From Paenibacillus sp. MMS20-IR301 (GTDB lineage: Bacteria; Bacillota; Bacilli; Paenibacillales; Paenibacillaceae), in contig NZ_CP135275.1 of the NCBI RefSeq assembly GCF_032302195.1, forward strand, positions 1,674,001 through 1,738,000: a DNA stretch of 64,000 nt, given 5' to 3'. The notes under the pieces were generated by a model. It had not been told where the DNA came from. It searched no databases and saw only the letters and a list, made by a program, of their open reading frames with translations. This document shows positions 8,190-17,572 of this stretch, piece by piece (position 1 is the stretch's first letter; each line of letters opens with the position of its first letter). A program made the position numbers and the translations under genes.

Positions 8190-9362
8190 TCAAAATAACT
8201 TAGCTTCTCGGATACCCTTGTATACCGCTTCGCACAGCTCCGTTGTAAACCTCCCTGACATTCCTTCAAGCGCTGTATTGGTGAACGCTACAACACTAAG
8301 CTCCTCGCTCGGATCAACAAACCAGGAATGACCATAAGTGCCGCCCATCCGCCACGTTCCCGGCGATTCCGGTGTATTGGCAGCAACCGGGTCTCTAAGC
8401 AGCGTGAAACCAAGTCCAAAGCCTCTCCCCGGCCAATAGGGCATCTCAAGGCTGCCAATTTGATTGGTTGTCATTTCTGCGACAAGAGCCTCGGGCAGAA
8501 TCGGATTTCCTCCCTGCCGCAAAGCTTCCAGCAGTTTAAGGAAGTCTCCTGCGCTGCCAATCATGCCGGCTCCTCCCGAGGGATAGGCTGTCTTATCGGC
8601 AAACCTGCCGGGTGAAAGGAGAAATCCTGCCGTCCCCTCCACGAAAGGAACGGTATCAAAATCCTGCAAACGCCGGGGCTCTCCCGCACTGTCTGCATAA
8701 GCCGTGGTCAATCTGTCTGCGTCCACAGCCATGAAATCCGTATCCAGCATTGAGAGGGGATGAGTTACAAGCAAACGTACAGCTTCGCTTAGCGGCATTC
8801 CAGTTACCTTTTCAATGACCGCTCCGAGCACGTCTGTTGCTATGGAATATCTCCACATTGTTCCCGGCTCATATAGAAGCGGAACAGAAGCGAGTCGTTG
8901 CAGATTCTCTTCAAGTGTAATTCCTGGCAGATCCATGCCGTCCGAGACCCCGGCAAGCTCATAAGTCCCCCTTTCTTTCTGGAAGAAACGGTAGGTTAAG
9001 CCGGCGGTATGTGTCATCAGATGTTGTATGGTGATGAAGGCATATTGTCCGTTTGGCAGCTTGGGACGGAAGCCCGGCAGCCATTGTTCCACCGGATCGT
9101 TTAACTGCAAACTTCCTTGCGAAATAAGTACTAAGGCTGCCGTTGACACGATCGGCTTCGTTACCGAAGCATATCTGAACAAAGCTTTCTCCAGCATCGG
9201 CCGTTTCTGCTCGCGGTCGGCTAACCCGGCAGACCTGCGGTAAACCAGGTTCCCCCCTTGTGCAATCAGGACGACGGTACCTACGATCCTTTTTTCCTCA
9301 AGGGTGCGGTCAATTACTTCATCGACGCTTTTATGCAGCCATTCCAGCTTTGTTTTTCTCAT
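8190..9362 (-). CDS. Beta-lactamase family serine hydrolase
   Basis: The product has 390 residues and the fold of class C beta-lactamases, esterases and D-aminopeptidases. The Ser-Val-Thr-Lys tetrad (S66, K69) provides the nucleophile and general base. A YSIATD segment supplies the Tyr-x-(Asn-like) motif, and YGHSWF near the C-terminus replaces the KTG box. No signal peptide is seen, so it probably acts in the cytoplasm. The ATG at 9362 is preferred over that at 9371 because AGGAGAGG touches the upstream codon. Typical substrates are esters or peptides; none can be named. Confidence 0.88.
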   Translation of the reverse strand: MRKTKLEWLHKSVDEVIDRTLEEKRIVGTVVLIAQGGNLVYRRSAGLADREQKRPMLEKALFRYASVTKPIVSTAALVLISQGSLQLNDPVEQWLPGFRPKLPNGQYAFITIQHLMTHTAGLTYRFFQKERGTYELAGVSDGMDLPGITLEENLQRLASVPLLYEPGTMWRYSIATDVLGAVIEKVTGMPLSEAVRLLVTHPLSMLDTDFMAVDADRLTTAYADSAGEPRRLQDFDTVPFVEGTAGFLLSPGRFADKTAYPSGGAGMIGSAGDFLKLLEALRQGGNPILPEALVAEMTTNQIGSLEMPYWPGRGFGLGFTLLRDPVAANTPESPGTWRMGGTYGHSWFVDPSEELSVVAFTNTALEGMSGRFTTELCEAVYKGIREAKLF

Positions 9363-9532
9363 GCTTCTCATCCTCTCCTGTTGTAATTTACTTGATTATT
9401 CATAGCAAGTGTGTTTATTATATAAATAATTTCTGCTGTCTTACATAAAGCAAACAAGTTAAAAGAAGAAACTTTCGATGATTCTAAAGGTATTTAAAAG
9501 AAATAACTTTTAAAACAAAGGGGCTGATTTTC

Positions 9533-9976
9533 TTGGACGAAATTGATAACAATATCCTGCTTCATTTGCAGAATCAGGCGAGATTATCAATGACAGATAT
9601 TGGGAAGCTGGTAGGACTGTCTCAACCGGCCGTTACTGAACGTGTAAAACGCATGGAAGAAAAAGGGGTTATCGAGGAATACCGGACCGTAATTTCTTCA
9701 CACAAAATCGGTAAGCAATGCACTGCCTATATGCTTGTACGGACCCGCAATTGCTATCCCTTCCTTGATTTTTGCCGTGCATCACCGGAGGTCACGGAGT
9801 GCTACCGGATAAGCGGAGAGCATAATTATCTGTTGAAGGTCCTCACAGAAACAACACAGGGGCTGGAAGAGTTTGAAAACCGGTGTGATCAATACGGAAC
9901 CTATACGACTCTTATTGTAATGTCTTCACCGATTGCTTATAAGAATCTCATTGGAGAGACTGATTTGCTCGCATAA
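9533..9976 (+). CDS. Lrp/AsnC family transcriptional regulator
   Basis: The 147-residue protein has an N-terminal helix-turn-helix (ARLSMTDIGKLVGLSQPAVTERVKRME) and a C-terminal RAM ligand-binding domain (residues 65-140), the normal Lrp size. The start is a TTG preceded by AAAGGGG. It converges with the MFS gene; the two stops are only 12 bases apart. Lrp proteins respond to amino acids and often regulate amino acid exporters, so the neighbouring MFS pump may be a target. Confidence 0.9.
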   Translation: MDEIDNNILLHLQNQARLSMTDIGKLVGLSQPAVTERVKRMEEKGVIEEYRTVISSHKIGKQCTAYMLVRTRNCYPFLDFCRASPEVTECYRISGEHNYLLKVLTETTQGLEEFENRCDQYGTYTTLIVMSSPIAYKNLIGETDLLA

Positions 9977-9988
9977 GACTCACTTTTT

Positions 9989-11188
9989 TCAGGAAGGGAA
10001 ACCATGCTTTTTCGCTTGCCAGGCTGCAAGCAAAGAGGGGAGCAACAAGAAGATTAGTGCCCCCGGAAGGAATCCGGCTCCAAGCAGTTCAAGCAGAAAT
10101 CCGCCGATGATGCCTCCCCCGCCGATGGCCACATTCCATGCAGTAACCAGCATCGACTGGGCTATATCTGCGCTTTTTCCCCCAGCTTGTGCTATTGCTG
10201 TCTGCAGTAAAGTGGCTGCCCCGCCAAACGTAAACCCCCAGGCTGTAACACCAAGAATGATGATTGCAGGTTGATTCATTCCGGTTCCCAAGGCTACAGA
10301 AGCCAAAACAAATCCTGTGATGCTGATTAAAACCAGCATTCTTAGAAAACGGTCAATTAGTATGCCTGTCACCCAAATGCCAGCAACCGAGGTAATTCCG
10401 AAAATAAGCAGAATTAAATCCACCCGCTGAGCAAATGCGGTTCCCGCAAGATACGGTGCAATATAAGTGTACAAAATATTATGAGCCAGTACCCAGGTCA
10501 AGACGACGAACAAAATCGTCCGTACACCAGGAATCAGGAACACTTTGTGGAAAGGGAGCTGATCACCGGCAGGCTCACCAGCATAATCCGGCACCTTCCA
10601 GAGCACCCAGCCAATAAGAGCTACTGTGAGTAATGATACAGCTCCGAAAATGAGGCGCCATCCTGTATATGCTCCGAAAAAAGTACCAAGCGGAACGCCC
10701 AGCGCCAATGCCAGCGGGGTGCCGATCATCGCTACAGCCATCGCTCTTCCTTTCAGCGGATCAGGCACCATGCGCCGTGCATAACCGGCTGTCATCCCCC
10801 ACAGAACACCTGCCGAGACACCTGCGAAGAACCGCGCGGCAAGCGTCAGTATGTAAACGGAAGATAACGCAGTGATGGTGTTAAAGGCAAGAAATCCGCT
10901 GATACACAGCAGCAGCAGTGGCCTGCGTCTCCACCCGCGGGTAGCTGCTGTCAAAGGAATGGCGGCCAGAAGTGAACCCGCTGCATAGAGTGTGACCAAT
11001 TGTCCGGCAAAAGCTTCACTAATGCCAAAATCCTGTGCAATTTGCGGCAGTAATCCAGCAGGCAGGCTTTCCGTAAGAATGCAGATGAAGCCCGCCATGG
11101 CTAAAGCTAGCAACCCGGCCCACGGAAGACGTTTGGAAGACGGCTCATTTGCAGCGCCTTTTCTTATAAATGCAGTGTTTGAGCTCAT
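9989..11188 (-). CDS. MFS transporter, DHA1/AraJ type
   Basis: The 399-residue protein has about twelve hydrophobic segments and the arrangement of the sugar-efflux and multidrug group (AraJ, YdhP). ILTESLPAGLLPQIAQDFG in segment 1 and the long Gly/Ala-rich segment 5 motif (GTPLALALGVPLGTFFG) are typical. AAAGGAGAATT precedes the ATG. It probably exports small molecules by proton antiport; the substrate is unknown. Confidence 0.9.
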   Translation of the reverse strand: MSSNTAFIRKGAANEPSSKRLPWAGLLALAMAGFICILTESLPAGLLPQIAQDFGISEAFAGQLVTLYAAGSLLAAIPLTAATRGWRRRPLLLLCISGFLAFNTITALSSVYILTLAARFFAGVSAGVLWGMTAGYARRMVPDPLKGRAMAVAMIGTPLALALGVPLGTFFGAYTGWRLIFGAVSLLTVALIGWVLWKVPDYAGEPAGDQLPFHKVFLIPGVRTILFVVLTWVLAHNILYTYIAPYLAGTAFAQRVDLILLIFGITSVAGIWVTGILIDRFLRMLVLISITGFVLASVALGTGMNQPAIIILGVTAWGFTFGGAATLLQTAIAQAGGKSADIAQSMLVTAWNVAIGGGGIIGGFLLELLGAGFLPGALIFLLLPSLLAAWQAKKHGFPS

Positions 11189-11461
11189 GAATAATTCTCC
11201 TTTACTTATGTTTTGCTAATAAACTTTGACTTCCGTATAAGCTTATATAAATAAAGCACTTATTTACATGGATGATTAAAGGGGGATGAAGTAATTTAAG
11301 AGGAAAAACCTTTTATTTTCAGAGAAATTCCATGATTTTAAAAGCGAAGCAGGCAGAAGACAGAATCAACGGATGCCGCCTAAGGATGAACGGTAATTGA
11401 CGAGCTTGAGACATGCATTGGAGATCCGGATGCTGCTTCGACCTCACCGGCACTCTATAAC
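11189..11461. other. Intergenic stretch without a supported gene
   Basis: This AT-rich stretch holds the promoter region of the MFS gene. A 22-codon ORF starting at 11332 lacks a ribosome binding site, and the following bases read as a decayed fragment with no clear relative. I see no gene here. Confidence 0.5.
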
Positions 11462-11502
11462 AAAAAAAGGCAGTCTCCGCACTGCGGAGACTGCCTTTTT
11501 TT
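11462..11502 (-). terminator. Bidirectional terminator after small membrane gene
   Basis: A perfect stem (11462-11480 with 11484-11502, loop ACT) has an A run on the left and a T run on the right. It lies 50 bases beyond the stop of the small minus-strand gene at 11552. Confidence 0.9.
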
Positions 11503-11551
11503 AATTTGATCAGGGAAGCGCTTACGATTACGTGCTTATATGGAGAACTTC

Positions 11552-11725
11552 TTACAGCATAGGTCCAAGGTATGCAATCAGGAAGTATAAGAATCCGAAT
11601 AGGAGCATGATGTAAGCAGTGTATTTGATTGCATCGGAAGCGACAATACTTAAATCTTTGGGAGGCTGGACATCCATACGCTCAATTTCTGTCGGCTCCG
11701 GATCTTGATTCAAAGATTCTTTCAT
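11552..11725 (-). CDS. Small membrane protein, 57 residues
   Basis: TAGGAGGTAATCCTG is an excellent ribosome binding site before an ATG at 11725, and the frame ends in TAA at 11552. The protein has a charged, acidic N-terminal half (KESLNQDPEPTEIERMD) and one hydrophobic segment at about residues 35-55 (YTAYIMLLFGFLYFLIAYLG). A dedicated terminator follows, which supports a real transcription unit. I do not recognise a family. It may be a small regulator or subunit of a membrane complex, but that is a guess. Confidence 0.75.
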   Translation of the reverse strand: MKESLNQDPEPTEIERMDVQPPKDLSIVASDAIKYTAYIMLLFGFLYFLIAYLGPML

Positions 11726-11870
11726 CAGGATTACCTCCTATTAAGGATTGTAAAGAGTTTTCTTAATTGTATTGTGGCATATTTGTGAATATAATTCAAC
11801 AATATTGTGAAGTTATTTTGAACATTTCTTTGAATTTGGGCTATTGATATGAAATGTGAATAAAAACATG

Positions 11871-11912
11871 AAAAAACCTCCGGGATTTCCGCTAACGGAA
11901 ATTTCGGAGGTT
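11871..11912 (-). terminator. Terminator of the aminopeptidase pair
   Basis: AACCTCC...TTTCCG (11875-11891) pairs with 11896-11912 around CTAA, with two G-U pairs. The A run at 11871-11876 reads as a T run on the minus strand, downstream of the aminopeptidase stop at 11952. Confidence 0.88.
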
Positions 11913-11951
11913 TGGCTGCAAAAACTATTCATAGCACAGTAACAGTTACAA

Positions 11952-13181
11952 TCAGGCCCAGTTACCGCTGCGGAAGATCGGCTCAGCTGAGCCGTCGTCG
12001 TTAATGCCGTCGATATTCATCTCCGGCGAGCCCATCATGAAGTCGACATGCGTCAAGCTCTGATTCATACCGCGCTCAGCAAGCTGGTCCTTGGTCATGT
12101 GGATACCATCCTGCAGAGTGAACGCGTAAGCCGCGCCAAGCGCCAGGTGACAGGAAGCATTCTCATCATACAATGTGGTGTAATAGAGAATGCCGCTCTC
12201 CGAGATCGGGGAGTGGAAGGGCACCAGAGCCACTTCACCGAAGTAAGCCGCGCCTTCATCCATTGCCAGCAGGGAAGCCAGAGCCTCCTGTCCGACCTCT
12301 GCGGTAAAGTCAGTGACCTTACCGTTCTCCAGGGTCAGCGTGAAGCGGTCGATGATATTGCCGCCGTAGCTAAGCGGCTTCGTACTGCTGACTGTGCCGC
12401 TGGCTCCGGTCTTCAGAGGTGCCGTGAACACTTCCTCTGTCGGAATGTTAGCCAGGAACGACTTGCCGCGGCTGTTCACCGCACCGGCCTGGCACCAGAT
12501 GTGGCCTTCAGGCAGCTCGATAGTCAGATCGGTGCCTGGTGCCGTGTAATGGAGCTTGCGGTATTTCTTGGCGTTCAGCAGATCACAGCGCTGCTTGAGT
12601 CCGCCCAGATGCTTGCTCCAGGCTTCAACCGGGTTCTCCTGGTCGGCACGGACAGCCTTGAAGATGGCATCCCAGAGCAGTTCAATCTGCTGCTCCGGGG
12701 CAGCATCAGGAAAGACCTTGGCCGCCCATGACGGGGAAGGGAAGGCGATGCCGCTCCAGCTGACATGGTTCGCCATCATCATTTCCCGGTATGGCGCCAT
12801 AGCCTGTCCGGCGGTCTTCTGATTGTCCGCTATCCGGCTCGGCTCTACGCCATTCAGCAGATCAGGATCTGCTGAGATGATCGTCAGAAAGGCAGCGCCG
12901 TTACGGGCCAGGTCCTCCAGCTCATCAGCCTGCCACTTAGGCGGCTCTAAGAAGCTCTCAGACGGGGCGAGATCGTACCGGGTACGTGTAACCTGCTCAT
13001 CCGAATAATTAACCTTAACCAGCTTTGCGCCAGCCTCATAGGCTTGACGTACAATCAGGCGTACCAGCTCAGCCGATACGATATCAGCATTCACTACCAG
13101 CGTCTGGCCGGGCTGAATGTTCACCCCGATCTTCACCGCGAGCAGTGCATAATTTTCCAGCTTTTGCTTGAAATCCGGCAT
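11952..13181 (-). CDS. M29 family aminopeptidase (second copy)
   Basis: This 409-residue metallo-aminopeptidase is of the AmpS/PepS/AmpII type and releases N-terminal amino acids from peptides in the cytoplasm. Metal-ligand motifs of the family are visible: PTEEVFTAP (Glu), FGEVALVP (Glu), ENASCHLALG (His) and THVDFMMGS (His and Asp). AGGGAGCTG precedes the ATG. It lies 58 bases behind a clearly homologous gene of nearly equal length. The two encode proteins that align along their whole length. Confidence 0.93.
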   Translation of the reverse strand: MPDFKQKLENYALLAVKIGVNIQPGQTLVVNADIVSAELVRLIVRQAYEAGAKLVKVNYSDEQVTRTRYDLAPSESFLEPPKWQADELEDLARNGAAFLTIISADPDLLNGVEPSRIADNQKTAGQAMAPYREMMMANHVSWSGIAFPSPSWAAKVFPDAAPEQQIELLWDAIFKAVRADQENPVEAWSKHLGGLKQRCDLLNAKKYRKLHYTAPGTDLTIELPEGHIWCQAGAVNSRGKSFLANIPTEEVFTAPLKTGASGTVSSTKPLSYGGNIIDRFTLTLENGKVTDFTAEVGQEALASLLAMDEGAAYFGEVALVPFHSPISESGILYYTTLYDENASCHLALGAAYAFTLQDGIHMTKDQLAERGMNQSLTHVDFMMGSPEMNIDGINDDGSAEPIFRSGNWA

Positions 13182-13239
13182 AGCTTTTCAGCTCCCTTAA
13201 CATCTTCTATGTGTGTACTTTTTGGGTCAGCAGAAAGAA

Positions 13240-14478
13240 TTAGAATGCCCAGTTTCCTTTGAGGAACACAGGCTCCTGCGTACCGTCTGCCGTAATACCG
13301 TAGATATCCATCTCAGCTGAGCCGATCATGAAGTCAACATGGGTTACACTGTTATTGAGGCCGCGTGCAGTCAGCTCCTCCTGGTTCATGTCCTTGCCGC
13401 CCTCAAGGCAGAAGGCATAAGCAGTTCCGATGGCCAGATGGTTCGATGCATTCTCATCAAACAATGTATTGAAATAGAGGATGCCGGACTCAGAGATCGG
13501 CGATTTGTGCGGCACAAGCGCTACCTCTCCAAGGTATTTGGCACCTTCATCCATGCTGATCAGGTATTCCAGAGCTTCCTGGCCCTGCTCCGCGCTGACG
13601 CTGGTAATACGGCCGTTCTCGAAGCTGATCGAGAAGCCGTCAATAATGTTCCCGCCATGGCTAAGCGGCTTCGTGCTGCGTACAGTACCGTTAACACCGG
13701 TTTTCAGGGGAGCCGTGAATACTTCTTCAGTTGGCATATTAGCGACAAAGGAGTGGCCTTTAGCATTGATGCTGTCACCTTGCGCCCATAGATGTCCTTC
13801 AGGCAGCTCGATGACAAGATCTGTTCCAGGGGCTATGTAATGCAGGCTTTTGTATTTCTTGGCGTTGAGCACATCGGCCTTCTGCTCCAGCGTGTCCAGA
13901 TGCTCCTGCCAGGCTGCAACCGGGTCCTCGCGGTCCAGACGGACTGTGTGGAAAATAGCTTCCCAGAGCTTGTCAACACGTTCTTCGGCAGGCAGCTCGG
14001 GGAATACCTTGTCGGCCCACGGCTGGGACGGGATGGCAACAATACTCCAGCTGACTTTGTCGGACATTTGCATTTCGCGGTATTTCGTGAGTGCGGCTCC
14101 CCGGGTTTTCTGGAAATTGGCGATCCGCTCGGGATCAATGCCTTTGAGCGCATCAGGATTCTCGGCAATTACGGATAAGAAGGCAGCGCCATTCTCAGCG
14201 AATTCCGTCAGTTCACCTGCGAGCCAGGTAGGGGCCTTGGTGAAGACCTCCGGCGCGGCATGCTCGAACTGCTGGCGGGTAACGAATTCATCGCTCCAGT
14301 TGACCTTGACCTGGCTGGCACCGATGGCGTAAGCTTTGGCTGTAATCAGGCGCACGAATTCGGCTGCGGTAATAGGTGCATTCACGACCAGAATTTGTCC
14401 CGGCTGAACATTAACACCGATTTGCACCGCCAGATCTGCATACTTGCTAAGCTTCAATTGATGCTCTGTTTGTGTCAT
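13240..14478 (-). CDS. M29 family aminopeptidase (first copy)
   Basis: The 412-residue product is an M29 aminopeptidase with the same metal-ligand motifs as its neighbour: PTEEVFTAP, LGEVALVP, ENASNHLAIG and THVDFMIGS. The ATG at 14478 is preferred over that at 14493 because TGGAGGAAATCGC lies directly before it. It is the first gene of a tandem pair that probably arose by duplication. The two proteins differ mainly in the N-terminal substrate-side region and in charge. Confidence 0.93.
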   Translation of the reverse strand: MTQTEHQLKLSKYADLAVQIGVNVQPGQILVVNAPITAAEFVRLITAKAYAIGASQVKVNWSDEFVTRQQFEHAAPEVFTKAPTWLAGELTEFAENGAAFLSVIAENPDALKGIDPERIANFQKTRGAALTKYREMQMSDKVSWSIVAIPSQPWADKVFPELPAEERVDKLWEAIFHTVRLDREDPVAAWQEHLDTLEQKADVLNAKKYKSLHYIAPGTDLVIELPEGHLWAQGDSINAKGHSFVANMPTEEVFTAPLKTGVNGTVRSTKPLSHGGNIIDGFSISFENGRITSVSAEQGQEALEYLISMDEGAKYLGEVALVPHKSPISESGILYFNTLFDENASNHLAIGTAYAFCLEGGKDMNQEELTARGLNNSVTHVDFMIGSAEMDIYGITADGTQEPVFLKGNWAF

Positions 14479-14646
14479 TGCGATTTCCTCCATTTACTAT
14501 AGGGTAGCTTCTCGGATAAGCATTGTATTAAATTATTAACCGCCGGATGAAAAAAGTCAATTACAGCGCAAAAGGAAAGGAATTGCTTACATATCAATGT
14601 TATACTGATTCTTGCGGGTATGATCAGATGAAAGGAAGGAAAGAGT

Positions 14647-14928
14647 ATGAGCCTGGAAATTATAAAAGCAGAAATGAAACGTGTAGAGGATAGAAGCTTT
14701 GTAGGGCGGACGGTATTCAAATTGGAGAATCATAATTCTCCGTATGAGATTACTTTTTTCAGCACACGGGGAACCGAATGGGATTACAGCTTAAGCTTCG
14801 CCGGTGAGCCGGGAAGTGAAGAGCAGTTCCTGGAAGTAGATGCACTGCTGGAGAATGACGATGAGACCTACAATCAGCTGCTGGATGCAGCCCTGGATAC
14901 ACAGGAGATCCCGGAAGAAGAAGTGTAA
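14647..14928 (+). CDS. Small acidic protein of unknown function
   Basis: The 93-residue protein starts at an ATG preceded by AAAGGAAGGAAAGAGT. It has a basic N-terminal third, a central beta-rich stretch (YEITFFSTRGTEWDYSLSF) and an acidic end (EEEV). It has no membrane segment and no known motif, and I do not recognise a named family. It is a single-gene unit with its own terminator, converging on ktrB. Confidence 0.7.
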   Translation: MSLEIIKAEMKRVEDRSFVGRTVFKLENHNSPYEITFFSTRGTEWDYSLSFAGEPGSEEQFLEVDALLENDDETYNQLLDAALDTQEIPEEEV

Positions 14929-14948
14929 CCTGTAAACTTGCATTAATA

Positions 14949-14998
14949 AAAATGCGACCCCGCGCGGACTGGAGATCTACCGCAGAGGGTCGCATTTT
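14949..14998. terminator. Bidirectional terminator
   Basis: AAATGCGACCC pairs with GGGTCGCATTT around a long loop (14961-14987). It lies between the converging unknown gene (14928) and ktrB (15027). Confidence 0.8.
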
Positions 14999-15026
14999 GG
15001 GTTTCATGTGACAGCCGGTCAGCCGT

Positions 15027-16373
15027 TTAGCCGATGGTAATATTGCCCTCCGGATAACGGTACAGCTCCTTGCTGTTCTTGGGTTTGAGTGCGTAAGCAA
15101 GCGTAAGCGGCCCTGTCCGGCCGACGAACATCAGAATGACGACCAGCACCTTGCCGATCGTAGTCAGCTCAGTGGTCAGGCCCATCGTAATGCCCGAGGT
15201 ACCGAAAGCAGATACAGCTTCAAATAGTACTGTCAGAAAATCCGCACTCTCTGTCACCGACAGCAGCATAGTGGAGATCACCACGAGCATCAGGGACAGC
15301 AGGGTCATTGTAATAGCCCGGTAGACATTATCCTTAGAGATCCGGTGGCGGAACATCACAATATCCTCCTTCCCCCGGAGCCGGGCATAGGCGGTCATGA
15401 CCAGAATGGCGAAGGTGGTAATCTTGATTCCGCCGCCGGTAGAGCCGGGTGCCGCACCGATGAACATCAGCAGAATCATCAGGAACTGCGTGGATTCCCG
15501 CAGCAGCGGAATCTCGATCGTCGTCACACCGCCGGAGCGGGGCGTAATGGCCTGCAGGAACGAAGCCATTATCTTGCCTCCGGCATGCAGCGGCTTGAGT
15601 GAAGAGTTCAGCTCCAGCCAGAAGAATACCGCCGCGCCGATCAGGATTAAGGCAGCTGAAGTAGCCAGAACGACCTTGGAATGCAGGGTCAGCCGTTTGC
15701 GTTTGGGAAAGTCAATGACATCGGATAAGACAATAAAACCGATACCGCCGAGAAAAATCAGCAGCATAGACGTAATATTGACAACCGGGTCTTCCACATA
15801 CCTTGTCAGTCCGCTAAAGGGTCCGTGAACATCGCCGAACAGATCAAAGCCTGCGTTATTGAAGATGGAGATGCTATGAAAGATTCCGTAATACACTGCT
15901 TTACCAAAGGGCATGTCGAGCACAAACCGCATAGCCAGCAGGATGGCACCGCTCAGCTGGATCACCAGTGAATAGATCAGAACGCGGCGGATCAGCTTCA
16001 CAATTCCCTGCATCGAGTTCTGGTTCATGGATTCCTGCAGCAGCAGCCGTTCCTTCAGCGAGATGCGCTTGTTCAGCACCAGCGTGATCAGCGTCGCCAT
16101 GGTGACGAACCCGAGGCCGCCGAACTGGAACAGCACGAGCAGGACGATTTGCCCGAATGCCGTCAGCTGCGTTCCTGTGTCGAGAACAGCAAGTCCGGTA
16201 ACACAGGTCGCTGACGTTGCCATAAACAGCGCGTCAATGAAGGAGATTCTCCCGCTTGTGGAAGCGGCGGGCAGGGACAGCAGCAGGGTGCCCGCAGCAA
16301 TCAGCACTACAAAGCCAAGGGATAATATTTTGGGCGGCGTCAGCCTGAGCTGCCCGAACGATAGGTTAGCCAA
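15027..16373 (-). CDS. ktrB: KtrB-type potassium transporter (TrkH/KtrB family)
   Basis: This is the membrane subunit of a Na+-dependent K+ uptake system, about 448 residues. All four pore-loop regions of the family are visible: TSATCVTGLAVLDTG, IFNNAGFDLFG, GAAPGSTGGGIKITT and AFGTSGITMGL. A start at TTG 16373 is favoured because AGGAGAATGTGAC precedes it; the in-frame ATG at 16391 has no ribosome binding site. No ktrA partner (RCK subunit) is adjacent, so the regulatory subunit must be encoded elsewhere, as happens in Bacillus KtrCD. Confidence 0.93.
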   Translation of the reverse strand: MANLSFGQLRLTPPKILSLGFVVLIAAGTLLLSLPAASTSGRISFIDALFMATSATCVTGLAVLDTGTQLTAFGQIVLLVLFQFGGLGFVTMATLITLVLNKRISLKERLLLQESMNQNSMQGIVKLIRRVLIYSLVIQLSGAILLAMRFVLDMPFGKAVYYGIFHSISIFNNAGFDLFGDVHGPFSGLTRYVEDPVVNITSMLLIFLGGIGFIVLSDVIDFPKRKRLTLHSKVVLATSAALILIGAAVFFWLELNSSLKPLHAGGKIMASFLQAITPRSGGVTTIEIPLLRESTQFLMILLMFIGAAPGSTGGGIKITTFAILVMTAYARLRGKEDIVMFRHRISKDNVYRAITMTLLSLMLVVISTMLLSVTESADFLTVLFEAVSAFGTSGITMGLTTELTTIGKVLVVILMFVGRTGPLTLAYALKPKNSKELYRYPEGNITIG

Positions 16374-16557
16374 GTCACATTCTCCTGACATCTTGATAGT
16401 GATCTGACAAGATTATAGCATAACTTATATTTACGTCACTAAATAGGCAGGAAATTGCCAAATTTTATCGAAACCAATAGAAATGGATATGCCGTCCTGT
16501 TTTTTTGAACACAAGCTTTGCCTATTACTTGTACTTATAGAGGAGGCTATACTTGTT

Positions 16558-16920
16558 GTGACAAGTCCGATACGTAATCAGGTTGGTGCGGTCTTCATTC
16601 CGGTTAGTGATATCGAAAGGTCCAAAAACTGGTATTGCAGCCTGCTTGGGCTGCCGCTTGACGGTGAGATTCTGTTCGGTCATCTGTATGATGTGCCAAT
16701 GCAGGGGCCGGGAATCGTGCTCGACAGCAGAATTTTCACTGCTGAATCTGTGCTGAAAGTGCCATCCTTTCATCTGCTTACAGACGATATTGATGCCGCC
16801 TATGATCATGTCAAAGCAAGCGGAGCAGAGATTCTCACAGATATTGAGCATGATCACTGGTTCAAATTCAAGGATCCCGACGGCAATATGCTGATGATCT
16901 GCCGTTCCGGGGAGGCTTAG
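16558..16920 (+). CDS. VOC family (glyoxalase-like) protein
   Basis: The product has 120 residues and the vicinal-oxygen-chelate pattern: VGAVFIPVSDIERSKNWYCSLLGLPL at the start, and FKFKDPDGNMLMICR at the end. The second half of the fold carries FHLLTDDIDAAYDHVKASGAEI. A GTG start at 16558 with AGAGGAGG upstream gives the expected length; the longer frame from 16483 adds a Cys/Leu-rich stretch with no relation to the fold. The substrate is unknown. Confidence 0.85.
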   Translation: MTSPIRNQVGAVFIPVSDIERSKNWYCSLLGLPLDGEILFGHLYDVPMQGPGIVLDSRIFTAESVLKVPSFHLLTDDIDAAYDHVKASGAEILTDIEHDHWFKFKDPDGNMLMICRSGEA

Positions 16921-16984
16921 CATTAAGCCATACCTATATATCGCATAGCTGAAGCATCAGCTTCGAATTACAGGAGGAATTACA

Positions 16985-17503
16985 ATGATAGTAACCCTGA
17001 GAGAACTGGCTCCGGAGGATGCAGGCGCACTGCTCAGCCTGCAGCACCGGCTGGATCAGGAAACTGCGTACATGATGCTCGCTCCCGGTGAGCGGAAGTC
17101 TGAAATTCAGCAGGTAGAAGAGATGATCGCAAGCTTTGCCAAGGCAGACACATCGATCCTGATCGGTGCCGAAGCCGGCGGCGAATTAGCAGGATATTTA
17201 TCCGTGCGCGGAGGGAGCTTTAGCCGCAATAAGCACAGCGCCTATATTGTCATCGGCATCCTGAAGCAATATCAGGGTATGGGGATCGGCAACGGTTTAT
17301 TCATAGAGATGGACAGGTGGGCGAAGGCGAGCGGGATCGTGCGCCTGGAGCTGACGGTGATGATACATAATGAACGGGCTGTAGCGCTTTATACCCGGCA
17401 GGGGTTTGACATTGAAGGCGTGAAGAAAAAATCACTGCTCGTTAACGGGGAATGGGTCGACGAATATTACATGAGCAAACTATTTACTCCCGCACTAATA
17501 TAA
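16985..17503 (+). CDS. GNAT family N-acetyltransferase
   Basis: The 172-residue protein has the GNAT acetyl-CoA site: YIVIGILKQYQGMGIGNGLF, with the Q/RxxGxG/A loop as QYQGMGIG, then a helix, and ERAVALYTRQGFDIEGVKKKS near the C-terminus, typical of RimI-like members. ACAGGAGGAATTACA precedes the ATG. It lies 64 bases after the VOC gene and may be co-transcribed. The acceptor substrate is unknown. Confidence 0.9.
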   Translation: MIVTLRELAPEDAGALLSLQHRLDQETAYMMLAPGERKSEIQQVEEMIASFAKADTSILIGAEAGGELAGYLSVRGGSFSRNKHSAYIVIGILKQYQGMGIGNGLFIEMDRWAKASGIVRLELTVMIHNERAVALYTRQGFDIEGVKKKSLLVNGEWVDEYYMSKLFTPALI

Positions 17504-17512
17504 GCACTATTC

Positions 17513-17553
17513 AAAGGCAAAGGCGCTTCCCCGGAGGGAGCGCCTTTGCCTTT
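17513..17553. terminator. Bidirectional terminator
   Basis: AAAGGCAAAGGCGCT (17513-17527) pairs perfectly with 17539-17553. It separates the converging GNAT and CNNM/HlyC genes. Confidence 0.88.
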
Positions 17554-17572
17554 GTAAATGTATTAATTTATC

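Noticed and set aside
11332..11460. Short ORF and a stretch resembling a decayed ABC-F or other gene fragment
   Set aside because: There is no ribosome binding site and the similarity (a few Leu/Glu/Asp residues) is too weak to support.
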